A DNA stretch of 64,000 nt from Brasenia schreberi (lineage: Eukaryota > Streptophyta > Magnoliopsida > Nymphaeales > Cabombaceae), in the NCBI GenBank assembly GCA_036023115.1, contig JAYKKT010000041.1, positions 5,357,501-5,421,500 of the forward strand, written 5' to 3'. Every line of letters begins with the position of its first letter. The first letter of the stretch is position 1. Below, in pieces: positions 11,131 through 22,187 of the stretch. The notes under the pieces are model-generated. The model ran no database searches, was not told the DNA's origin, and was given only the letters and a program-made list of their open reading frames with translations. Position numbers and translations under genes: made by a program.

Positions 11131-12227
11131 AATGAAAAAGATTGTCTTATCGAAATCTATACTTCAGATTTTGGGTTCGGGTTGTAATTTAGAGAGACGG
11201 ATTTGTTTTTATGTTTTTAACCTAGCTTTTGCTTAGGGAGGATTCTACTGTCTCGTGTAACCTCTCTTTGTTCTGATTGGTGGTGTAACTGGATTCACTT
11301 CTTGAACCCAATGCTGATTGCTGATGCTTTCCAATTGATAAGAACGATGATGCTGAGGTTGAATGTCTTAATCTGTCTATTTGTTGTACTGGGATTGATT
11401 TCGGTGGCTTTAAGGCATTTGAGAGACTTGATATGATCTACATCTAAATCAACTGATTTTGCTTTTACTTTATAATGTGATTCATTCCCATGAAAAGTTT
11501 TGAAACTCTGTCATCTGAATTCTGTGCCCTTGGTTTCCTCCGTATTTTAACAGCAGGAAGTGCAACAGAAAAGAAGGGAAATCCACATTCTTCATGGTGA
11601 TTATATCCAGAACTTAGGAGTTGGAAGAAGTGGTCAGTTGAACTGCAAGTTAATTAGAACAAGCAACCTGCAGACCATGCATGGAATAAAACCTTTGTTG
11701 AAATCACTATAAGTTGAATATGTCCTAAGATTATCAATTCTCGGTGTTTGATATTCTTATGGGATCTTGTTTTCACATGACCCTTCTAGAGCATCATTTT
11801 TCAACGTGGATTCAAAATTTATGCTCTCAATCAGTCTGTTCTTTTCCTTCATTTTGTCAATGATATATTTATTCATAATTAAACATCCAACTGCATATTG
11901 ATCATATTAATAATTTTGCTTCTGCAGCTAGATTTTGTTTGTTGCCTAATTATATATGTTTCAGCACATTGTGAAACATTATTGATTTGATGGCTGTTTT
12001 GAATCCTGAAAATACGTTTAGTATTAACATTATATTTCTAACGCCCAAGTTAGTCTCTCTAGTGGTCTTGTAAGTTGTAAAGAACAGAGTATGCCGTATG
12101 AGAGCGGTAGATGTTAAGTTAATCTTTCTATTTGTCTTTGTAGGTATGTGATATTAGCCTTGTGAAAGATAAGTTGGTATTTTTCTTAAATGCAGCTTGC
12201 GTTTACGGTGCTTCCTTACTTGATTGA

Positions 12228-12250
12228 GGGCACTGCACAAAGCAGTGCCC
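12228..12250 (+). promoter_or_regulatory. Perfect 9-bp hairpin abutting the RCC1 gene start codon
   Basis: GGGCACTGC (12228-12236), loop ACAAA, GCAGTGCCC (12242-12250), then ATG at 12251. The GC-rich stem ends on the base before the start codon. It could slow initiation or be a protein-binding site. No function is proven. Confidence 0.7.
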
Positions 12251-13976
12251 ATGGACTCCACAGCCGATGGACCTTTCTCTCAATCTGCGGTGATTCAGTA
12301 TCATGGAATTGCTGATCAGCCTCTCACTCTTGTTCCTCAAGTACAAACATACCATAGTCAGCAACGTCACTGTCATGGAGAATCTACTCCAGGGGAGTTC
12401 CCTTTGGCTGCCAATCCTTCCATTGTTCTTCATGTGCTTACAGGCTGCAATTTGGACCCATATGACCTTGTGAAGCTAGAGGCAAGTTTCCAGCTTATCA
12501 AGTCTCACCATACAGAACTCTATGGGTTTTAGAATTGATACTGCTTCTCTTTCCACGGTTGCGTTTGTTGCAGGTGACATGCTCCTTCTTTCGGCAACCT
12601 GCCAATTTCACCCCTGAGACCGAACTCTCAATTTCAGAACTTGCGGCACTAGACATGTGCCAGAAAAGGGCCATCTTTAAGCCTATGAACAAACAAGAAA
12701 GGGAATTTCTGAAGCAGCTGTGTGGGGGATCATGGAAATTGGTTCTCAGGTTCTTGCTTACGGGTGAAAAATGTTGCAGGCGTGAAAAATCTCAAGCAAT
12801 AGCTGGTCCTGGACATAGCATAGCTGTCACATCAAAAGGAGATGTCTATTCCTTTGGATCTAATAATTTCGGGCAGCTTGGCCATGGCAACAATGAAGAT
12901 GAATTCCGTCCATGCAAGATCAGGTCTTCTTGTGTGTGGAGTTACAATCTTCTTAATCTGTTAAGAGTTTTCCCGTTCCATGAAATAATAAATTTAATTA
13001 CATCGCTTAGTTTTTGAAAGAACCGTACTCTGCTGTTTGGCTCTTTAGGTCCTTGGCTGAAATTCGAATTATTCAAGCAGCAGCAGGTGCTGGTAGGACA
13101 ATGCTAATCAGTGACACCGGGAAACTGTATGCCTTTGGAAGGAACACCTTTGGTGATGCTGATTATGGTGGTCAAGGAGCAGAAAGCATGACAACCCCAC
13201 AACTGGTTGAATCCTTCAAGGACATATTCACTGTTCAAGCGGCCATTGGCAATTTCTTTACTGCAGTTCTGTCCAGAGAGGGAAACGTTTATACTCTTTC
13301 GTGGGGTTCTGATGCAAAACTTGGTCACCAATCTGAGCCCAACGATTTGGTGCCTCATCTCCTGCAGGGTGCTCTAGAGAACATCCCTGTGGTACAGATT
13401 GCAGCAGGATACTGTTACCTTCTGATGCTAGCATGCCAACCTAGTGGAATGTAAATTCCACATTCAATATAGTATTAGATATTCTCAACTTATTTATGAT
13501 TCTTTAGTTGATAAAAGAAAGTATAGTTATACCCGTGCAGCTGTTTTTTTGGAATGAAAAATAGATCACTTAGATGCTTCGTTTTTGTTAGGTCTGTGTA
13601 TTCTGTTGGTTGTGGATTAGGAGGAAAGCTTGGGCACGGTTGTAAAAATGATGAAAAGCAACCACGTTTGATAGAACAGTTTCAGACTATGAATCTTCAG
13701 CCTGTTGTGGTGGCTGCTGGTGCCTGGCATGCTGCTGCGGTTGGAAAAGACGGGCGTGTCTGCACTTGGGGTTGGGGGCGGTATGGATTCCTTGGACATG
13801 GGAATGAGGAGTGTGAGACTGTCCCAAAGGTTGTGGAGTCCTTGAAGGGGATCAAAGCTGCTCATGTTGCAACTGGTGACTATACAACCTTTGTCGTAAC
13901 TGAAAGTGGCGAGGTTTACTCTTTTGGTTGTGGAGAATCTTCTAGCCTAGGACATCCCACTGATACTGATGAGCAG
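12251..13976 (+). CDS. RCC1-repeat protein (At3g02300-like), 3' end not found
   Basis: Four exons join in frame: 12251-12481, 12574-12923, 13049-13450 and 13592-13976 (456 codons). The start is the first ATG after the leader acceptor and gives MDSTADGP. An N-terminal conserved block contains HVLTGCNLDPYDLVKLE, CSFFRQPANF and LAALDMCQKRAIFKP. It is followed by RCC1 propeller blades with hallmark segments such as YSFGSNNFGQLGHG, GAGRTMLISDTGKLYAFG, VYSVGCGLGGKLGHG, CTWGWGRYGFLGHG and VYSFGCGESSSLGHP. RCC1 domains form seven-bladed propellers and act as exchange factors or adaptors; the role of this plant subgroup is not clear to me. The first coding intron uses a GC donor (GAG|GCAAGT); the others are GT-AG. 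Coding stops in phase 0 at ...TDEQ. The last ~90-100 residues expected in the family were not found before the next gene at 34988. Confidence 0.88.
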
Positions 13977-14084
13977 GTATCTCCTGTTTACTCTCTCTCT
14001 CGTGAAATTGACTGTCAAGTGTCTTGTGTTGCTTACTTTTTCTTCACACTCTTGGTTGATGATACCATCAAAAAACCAAATCCA

Positions 14085-14275
14085 GAACCAAGCCTTTCCC
14101 ACACTAAGTGGGGTCGCATGAATGGATTCTTAGGCTACTTGTGCCATATTAGCATTTAACTTCATGGTATTGTTTCCTTCATACACATATAAGCCTTCTC
14201 CTACAACCTCGGTAAGGATGTCTATAGCTACACTACACATCCACCTCAACATATTCGCTTTTACCATTTGTATTT
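14085..14275 (-). mobile_element. RTE LINE fragment, second subfamily
   Basis: The plus strand shows AAGCCTTTCCCACACTAAGT followed by GGGGTCGCATGAATGG. This is the reverse complement of a plant RTE 3' end related to, but different from, the dominant family here. Sequence resembling the C-terminal coding region follows (CCACCTCAACATATTCGC). It sits in what should be intron 4 of the RCC1 gene, about 110 bp past the exon. Confidence 0.6.
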
Positions 14276-17200
14276 GTCATCGATATCTCTTGGTTGGTAG
14301 TGATAACTAGAAGAAGTCATTCTTTTGGTCCTTCTTTTGTTGAATATTTAACCTTATTTATGATCATTACTTTAGGTAACTGTTGATATGTTTGACCTTT
14401 GACATGATCTTTTGGGAACATTCCTTCTTGACAATGACATTGAAATTTATGAAATCTATTACCCAAAAGATGTCATAGGAATGGAGAGTGAGTACACTTT
14501 GATTTCTCATCTAAGGCTACTGATAGCCTTTATACAAAAGACCAGTTGTTATCTTTAGATCCAACAAAATCTATAACTATGGCTCCATTAAACACAAGAG
14601 TCCTTACCGACTTTTGTCTGACTTGGATGGGTCTCCGTTGCTTTTGGTTATACTTGTAACTACTGATCTTAGCAATTGTAATCATGTTATTACAATCTAT
14701 TGAAATTATAGGAAGCGACTTCTTTACCATAAGTAAATTGGACATAAGTCTCTTAAGCCATTTAGCTGCCAATCCAATCTCATTCAAAGCAAATAGTTAT
14801 GCCTCAAAGGTAGAACGTGCCAAAATAGTTTGTTTCTTTTATTTTCAGCACCTCCACTCACAATAAACACATATCTAGTGATTCCATTACTCAAAGAGTT
14901 TTTTGTTATCCAACCAACATAACTAAATCCTTTAAGAATAAAAGGATGTTTACCATAATGAAGTCCAAGGGAAATCTTTCTCTTTACATAGCAAAATACT
15001 CTATCTAGAGTTTCTCACTAAGTTCTATTTGGACAATGTTAGATATATCAAACTGTCGATAATCTGAGAATATCATAGTTATAACACATGAATATGACTT
15101 TCATTCGTATAGAAAGCCTTAAATGAATCATATGGGGCCTTAACAGGTCTACAGTTTGTATATCCAAATCTCTTTAATACTTTGTCAACATAGTGAGACT
15201 AAGAGACTACTATACTATCAGTAGACCTTGTGATTTTAAACTCTAAAATCACATTAGCCACACTCATGTTCATCTCAAAATTACTATATAAGAATGACTT
15301 TGTCTCATTTACTATTATCACATCTTAATCAAATAACAATATATCATCTATGGATAGCCAAAGAATGATTAAAGCATTATTGACTGCAATAGATACTTAT
15401 CACAATCATTAGAAACGAAATCAAAAGATGATATCAAATAATCAAATTTTTTATGCTATTGTTTAGGAGCTTATTTCAAATTATATATTGATTTAACAAG
15501 CTTACACGCCTTAGACTTATTACCATGAGCCACAAATTCCTCTAATTAATTCATACAAATTTCTTCATGGAGGTCACCATGTAAGAAAGAAGTCTTTATA
15601 TCAATTTGATGGATTGTGAGATCATATAGGATGTTAGTGCTATAAGCACTTAGATGGTGGTCATTCAAGAAACTAAAGAATAGGTATCAAAGTAATTTAT
15701 TCATTCCTTTTGTGTGCATCTCTTAACAACTAATCTGGCCTTGTACTTGTTGATTATTTCATCTACATTTAGTTTCTTCTCAAAACTCTACTTCCAATCC
15801 ATAGTAAAAAAACCAGTAAGTAAAACAACTAATTCTCAATTATCATTGAAGAGAATTGACTAGATTTCATCATTAATGGCTACCTTTCAAAACTTAACCT
15901 CTAGTGAGGTCATAGCCTGTTAGAAGTTGATAGCATCATCCTCAATATTGAAAGCAACAAGGTCATTTTCAAAGTCATTTGATATTCTAATCCATTTACT
16001 TCTCCTTGGTTTGATTATTTCCTTAGCATAATCTGATGTAGAAATATCATAATCAGGATCACCCCCCATATTTGTTATCCTTTACACATGATCGAGAATG
16101 AAACTAGTAGTATGGTTAGAATCTCTAGAATATACACTTTGAAGAACTTAAGTCTTCATGAGAAACGCATTCTCAAAGAATGTAGCATCATAAAGCTCAA
16201 CTATTGTGCTGACATATATGCTAGAAACATTATATCTAATGACTAAGAATTTGTACACATATATTGTCTTCACGTAACCTAGAAATATAGCATCCACTAT
16301 TTTAGGTCTCAATTTCTTTCTTTTGTCTTCAGTGATGAGTACTTTTGAAAGATACCCGACACTTTAAGATATATACTGGTATTTTGATCATTCTAAAGCT
16401 CAAATAGATTACTTTATTTATTCTTATGGGGAACCATTCAGAATATGACAAGCTGAATTCAAGGCTTCCCCTCAAATGTAGGTAGGTAATCCAAGACTTT
16501 GAAGTAAAACATTAACCATATTACATAGGTTTTATTCTTTTGTTTAGTTATCCCATTACAATGAAAAGAATATGGAGTTGTAACCTCATGAACAATAACA
16601 TTGTTTTGATAGTATTCTTGAAAAAAATTGAGGTATACTCTTCTTTGTTATTATATCTTAATCATTTAAATACCTTACTTGTTTAAGTTTATACTTTATT
16701 TCTAAATATTTAAAGCTTTTCTAAAACTTTATCTTTACTTTTAAGCAAATAAATATAACAATATCTATATAATCATCAATAAACATGGTAAAATATATTT
16801 TGTTATTCCTAGTAGTCATTCTATTGAATTCACAAATATTAGTACACCAAATACAAAATCTTGAAATTTTTATCAATCGTATGTAATGGTTTTCTAGGTT
16901 GCTTTGCTTGTACACATATACCGCATTTGTGTTTTCTATTTACGATAGTCTTAGGGATAAAATTTATTCATCGTTCTTTTCATAGAATCAAAGTTTACAT
17001 GACCCAACCTAGTATGTCATACAACAGATAATTGAAACAGAACAAGAAGAAAAAACAGAAGTAGATGCTTTATTATCACTAAAATTCATATAAGAATCAA
17101 CAGTTGGTTCTACATGAATTTTAAACATATCATCTAGATCACACAAATAGTTATTTCCAAAGAAATACCCCGAACTAAGTCATGTAACAACAACTTCATT

Positions 17201-18651
17201 ATATTTACAATCTAACCTTAATCACTTCCTAACTAAAGCAAGGATATTCCGATAAATCATTGGAATGTATCCAACTCCCTCAAGAGTTAGAACATTTCCT
17301 GAAAGAAACTTCAACTTCACACACCTTTTGCCCTTGACTTCAGTAGTTAGTTGAATAATCTCTCAAGGTCACAATTCTCCTATAGACAACCTCAAAAGAC
17401 ATAAACAGAGACCAGTCAACACAATTGTCTACAATCGAGTAATGTAATTTTTAAATAGAAATGAGATGGGGTTTGAAGGATAGATACCCGTTATTAGTAA
17501 GTGTAGTGATCACCACCATGTTGATCATAGTTCCTTAAACGGTCGAAGGTTTCTTGGTTTTCTTTAATAGACAGTCCATCGTCCAATGTTTAACCTAACA
17601 ACAAAGTCAGTACAGTTTGTTCTTAGGTTTTCTTAGGATCAATAGGTTGTTTTCTTCAACTGTAAGGTTAATCCTAAGGGTGCTATGTACAGGCATAACG
17701 GGTTTTTGATTGCTATGCTCTTCTTTTATTGGTATATCTATCATTAGATCATCAAGGGTCATCTTACCCTTCTTATGCTTAAGATATAAGTCAAAACCCT
17801 TCCAAAAGTTGAGAAATTTTTCAATAATAGACATAACAATAAACTTATCAAAAAGCTCTATATCGACTTCCTTCAAATCATGGCATAAAACTGAAATTCG
17901 TTAGCTTGCTCAATCACATATTTCCCATCAATGACATATTTTCCTCTACCATTTGATACTTAAGAAACTTGACCACAAAATATTTTTCAAGACTAGGTCT
18001 TTAGTGTTATAATTTTTATCCAAGGTAGCCCATAGATCATTCCTAATGTGGAAGGGAAGAAGTATAAATGTCGAATAAAATATTTGATAGTACTGATAAT
18101 ATACAACAATAACATAGGGTGTCCTCATTCTACTCGGTGATTTTATCCAAGTTTCTAGGGTGAGTATCACAAGGTTATAGATAATCCAACTCAATATACA
18201 AATGCAACCCTAATATGATTAACAAAATTTTCATACGTTGTTGCCAACATTTAAAATGGAGACCAACAAACTTTTCTGACATAAAGGTCAAGTCAATTTT
18301 ATGTCGGAGGATTGCAGTCGTAGACATGTTTACTATAAAAAAATTAATTTCTCTAAAATTTTTGGTAAAATTCATAGAAATACATACATAATAAACCAAT
18401 ATGTAACAAATATAAACATACTCCGGCAAAAATAATGCAGATCTAAAATAAGTCATAAACAAATTGTACAGAAAACAAAAGTAGAAGCAATAATAAAAAA
18501 AGATACTTATTTGTGTGAGTCGCTCTTGTAGACTTGCTTTAGAGAAATTATCGCTCCAGTATACAATACGTATAAGTATCTGCGCCTTCTTCCTAAAATA
18601 AAATGCACACACAACTCAAAGGTACATACTTGGCTTTAGGCCGACTTTGAT
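14276..18651 (-). mobile_element. Ty1/copia retrotransposon body, degenerate
   Basis: Minus strand, right to left: Gag region (18600-17300, with FWKGFDLYLKHKKGKMTLDD and IDIPIKEEH); integrase (about 17000-16700, with TNICEFNRMTTRNN and TMFIDDYID); reverse transcriptase remnants (about 15950-15000); RNase H (14787-14530, with ISIDCNNMITIAK and GAIVIDFVGSKDN, the family's H-C-D/A-I-A and Y-V-x-S-K-D-N motifs). Stops are frequent throughout. Gag-IN-RT-RH order is diagnostic of Ty1/copia. No 3' LTR was found on the left, so that end is probably deleted. Confidence 0.8.
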
Positions 18652-18979
18652 CACACCTCAGTCACCTATGGGTGAGGAGATAGACGCAGGGAACAACCAC
18701 ATGACCGTAGAGAATATCATGGACAGAGGGAGAGCATAGAGTAGAGGAAGGAGGAGAGAGAGTGTTTCATGCCAAAGTTATTGATTAAGGAGCCTTAATT
18801 TCTTATTTATAGACAGCGTGTTGGATAATGGATCTCTGGTCCAAACAATGTACCTCTATGTCCCATAACCGTTCTCGCATAAACACTCTTAATCGTTAGA
18901 TCAAAAAAAATTGCAAAAAGGTTAGACAACCCAAGCCCAACATGGTGGATGCATGCATGCATGTGTATGGTCTAACATG
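18652..18979 (-). repeat. 5' LTR of the copia relic
   Basis: On the minus strand it starts TGTTAGACCATAC at 18979. It contains a TATA box (CTATAAATAAG, 18802-18812) followed by a GA-rich leader (CT-rich minus-sense). It ends near a degraded initiator-Met-tRNA primer site (TGTGATCAAAGTC at 18639-18651, against the usual TGGTATCAGAGCC). The 3' boundary is approximate. Confidence 0.55.
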
Positions 18980-21090
18980 TCCTCCCTAAGCTCTTTGAAC
19001 TTAGATTCATGAACTACCAATTGTATAAAAGGACATGTGGGTTTGTCTAATTTTTTATACTTTAAGAGTTTCACATATATCAATGCATCAATTGAATATA
19101 TGAATTAAGTGTTATTAATGTATATGGTTTAATTAACCCAACTTGATTAACATTAAATCCAACGTGAGCCATGTAACCAGCCATGTAAGAACTTCCCTAA
19201 TCAGGAGAGAGTAAAGCCAACTAGACCTTGCATCTTGCTCTCTGAGTGGTAGCCGGCCAGCAACTTGTGTTGAGTTTGACGGAATTAGAGAGGAACCTGC
19301 TTTACTTTCGACTTAGATTGAATTGTTCTAGACATGTGCCACAAAATTAGGCACTTTGGACGATTGTAGAGTAAAAATTCATTACACCTGAGCTGGATTC
19401 AAGCATGCTCTGATACGTTCGGAAATATTTGTCAAAAGAATATTTTTCAGGGAATTTTTTGTATGTTTATAGGATGACCCTTTTTGGCCTCTATCAAGTT
19501 GCCGACTAGGCTGATGGCAAAAGCAGTGCAGTGAACATTTGAAGCTTAGTTCATTCCAAATCGAAGCCTCCTCTTCAAAGCAAACTCCTAGGGTTTAAAA
19601 CACAAACAAGAACCAAAGAGTCGTATTCTAAGCCCTACCAAGACAAACTGGGGTTTGATAATGAGGGAGGAAACTTTGCTTTGGTGAAAGAGGAAGTCTG
19701 TTACTCAGAAATATAAAATCTATAGAATCCCTGATGAGACGATGTGTTATGCATGTATCGGTTTGAAGCTGGAAGAATAGATCTATGGTGCACGTAATCC
19801 CTTTCGAAGCATCTTAAGTTACACCTCTTGAGTCCTTTCCAAAGCATTCTCACCACCACAATTGTCGAAGTTTGACTGTTTAAACTAGAGAAAGAATGTC
19901 TGAGTGTATGTCCAGAAAGAAGATGATAACCATACCCAACCATCATGATGTCACATGCTCAATAGGATGAACCGCTAAGGGGGATGTGTGCATCCAGTGC
20001 GTACACGACTCCAAAGAGAGACGTCTTGATGTTGATGCTCCCAAGAGTGGTGGAACAAGGAGATGTGAAAGCTATGCTCCTCACATGCTGGGAATTACCA
20101 AAGCCGGTGGCACTTGCCATGCCTAAAAGAAACGCTGCAAAGCACGAACCGGAAAAAACTCTAGACCAAGATCAAGTGTAGAAGAAAGAAAAGAAAATGA
20201 GAGCCAATGTATGAACCCAGCCTGTATTTTCATGTAAAGAAAAGTGCTCAACCTTGAAGTGATGATGAAGAGGTGAAAATGGTGATATTAAGGTGGCGAG
20301 TGTATGTTGCCCATAATGGGCTAGAGCAAGTCCCTACGGAATGGACTTAGAACACCCAATCAAACCAAATGTGAATATGAATGTGCCCTAAGAATAGACC
20401 CACCCATCCATGGCTGGAGATTAGTACCCAAACGTGTTAAATCTAACTCGAGTCAAACAACTGAGCCAGCGACACGAGAGTAACAATAACAATGCACATG
20501 AAATACCTAGTTATGTCAACTATGAAAATCAAATAGAACTTTCTAACTTCCATGTTGGCACATATGAGAATGATCAACCATTGCAAAGAAGATATAGAAA
20601 AATCAATTAGAACTTTCCAACTTCCTAGGGCTTTCAAGGTTCTGAAATTTTCCAAATTCACACAAGTAGACATAACCAGAGCTTCTTCATACTAGAAGAA
20701 GAGAGCCCCTCATCTAAAAAAAGATGGAATAAGAAATGGAAAGAACGCTCACCCCTAATTCTTGACATGATCCTCCAAGAGATGTCAATACTTCCATTAG
20801 AAAATGCTATTTAATCAAAGTAGCATGAGAATGAAACCTAAAAGATGTGATCCATTAACTTTTCAACAAGAGGGTACTCGCACAAGACCAAAAATATCAT
20901 ACAGCAATAAAAAGCCGTCTTGATTTTGGAGAGGCCAAAACTATGAAAGCGCGATCAAGGGCACTCACTGTTCTCCAGAATTGAGAACACGGGTGCGGGT
21001 GCTTGTAACTGTCATTGCTTACATTGTCCAACAATCGAAAACTGACTTTTAAGGAACAGCAGTATCGTCCCTCATGAAAAATATTTCTTT
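18980..21090. other. Degenerate sequence, no gene recognised
   Basis: No exon, domain or LTR could be supported. Short frames at 19701-19946, 19984-20181 and 20443-20673 have no recognisable motif. Given the integrase relic at 21100-21330 and decayed LTR elements on both sides, this is most likely old retrotransposon sequence. I looked here for the missing RCC1 exons and did not find them. Confidence 0.5.
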
Positions 21091-21092
21091 AA

Positions 21093-21330
21093 ATGGCGTG
21101 TGTTTATTGGATTGCTAAGACTTCTACCTTGAATGGGCCAATAAGAGTTATCGAGTGTAACTCCTCTTACGACATAAGGTTCTTCTCAATTGGATGGTCA
21201 CTTCTTCAATGGCTGAGGTCCTCTGTGTTGAAAAAAATTGAGCACCAAATCTCCAACTCTGAACTTCCTTTGCACGTCTTTGGCATAATAATGTCTAGTG
21301 ACTCCACTCCTATAAGACTATGACCATGCA
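21093..21330 (-). pseudogene. Ty3/gypsy integrase C-terminal relic
   Basis: Minus-strand reading gives HYYAKDVQRKFRVGDLVL and, after a break, EEPYVVRGVTLDNSYW. These match the post-catalytic end of plant Ty3 integrases (YY...R.F..GDLVL...W.GPY.V). Stops and frame shifts are present. It lies outside (left of) the LTR at 21763-22187, so it belongs to a different element from the one at 22188-27680. Confidence 0.65.
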
Positions 21331-21706
21331 TTAGACTGCAATTGTACCCCAGTGTGTAACTACAAGTTTGAGAATGATCCTGAGCACGAATATGGATATG
21401 ACTATGAGAATATGCATAATTATGATATGCAGGAACAAGATAAACATGAATTGAATATGAATCACAAAATCAGGAACACCAATCACAACAGGCAAAGAAG
21501 TCAAAACTATGTATGGGTTTTCAAAGTTCTTCAATTCTTTTGGATTTTCAACATTTTCTATTTTTTAAAATTTTCTAAGGATGTATGTACAAGATCAAAG
21601 TGCGCCTAAGATGAGCCAGCAGCATCCTTTGGTCACAAGGAAGTGGACCCTCACTTGAACAATGGAATAAGAGTCAGAATCAAAAGATTATTCCCAACAA
21701 GCATAA

Positions 21707-21762
21707 TTGTTGCCATTTGAAGTGACAGTTTCACTTGTTGCCATTTGAAGTGACAGTTTCAC
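21707..21762. repeat. 28-bp tandem duplication
   Basis: Two identical 28-bp units (21707-21734 and 21735-21762), each containing TTGTTGCCATTTGAAGTGAC. They lie at the edge of the left LTR of the Ty3 element that follows. Confidence 0.9.
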
Positions 21763-22187
21763 ACAAATGGCAAAACCTGGTCCTCGTGAGTGGAATGCTA
21801 GAAGATGAAGGTCGTGCCAAAGAAATCTAATCCTTGTTCTTAAGGAGAAACTAGATGATATGGGTCCTTGCAAATCCGACTGTGCATATCTCGGTTATCG
21901 ATTGTGGTTGCATAGGCACTCAATATATTCAGAAAGATGGAAGGGCTATGTTACTTCTACTCCTAAGAAAAGTAAAACAAGAAAGAACTTTGAATGTATC
22001 ATTGACTTTTATATCTTTAGCTTTGATTATACATGCTTATTTATAGATTTTCATAAAAATGACAAATATCGTGCCAAGCTTTTAGGCTTCTCACATGCTC
22101 AAGGTTGTAAACCTTCACGAGCCACGTGCTCTTTTCAGAAACTCACTACCTTTTGCCATGTACTCACTCATTTTTCTAGCATCAACA
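21763..22187 (-). repeat. 3' LTR (diverged) of the Ty3 element
   Basis: Aligns by eye with 27680-28188: shared words include GATATGGGTC, GTGTATCTCGGTT/GCATATCTCGGTT and GTTGCATAGGCA, then AGAAACTCACTACC against TGAAACTCACTCCC. On the minus strand it starts TGTTGATGCTAG at 22187. Divergence is heavy, so the element is old. The left boundary is approximate. Confidence 0.65.

Larger units (their letters stand above)
9990..12250 (+). promoter_or_regulatory. Promoter, 5' leader and leader intron of the RCC1-repeat gene
   Basis: Composition shifts from AT-rich repeat to mixed, unique-looking sequence at about 9990. A CT-rich block at 10340-10370 and the GC-richer 10380-10700 look like the first, untranslated exon. 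A leader intron probably runs to the acceptor AATGCAG at 12189-12195, so the coding leader exon begins at 12196. Inside are a perfect 46-bp tandem duplication (10472-10563) and a 39-bp LINE stub (11092-11130). Open frames here on the minus strand are not supported. The leader donor was not fixed. Confidence 0.55.

Noticed and set aside
12224..12250. Extended N-terminus of the RCC1 protein (RALHKAVP before MDST)
   Set aside because: It would need a TTG start. The first ATG at 12251 gives the expected family start.
14532..14787. Host RNase H gene
   Set aside because: The motifs (NNMITIAK, VGSKDN) and neighbouring integrase and gag fragments are those of a copia retrotransposon.
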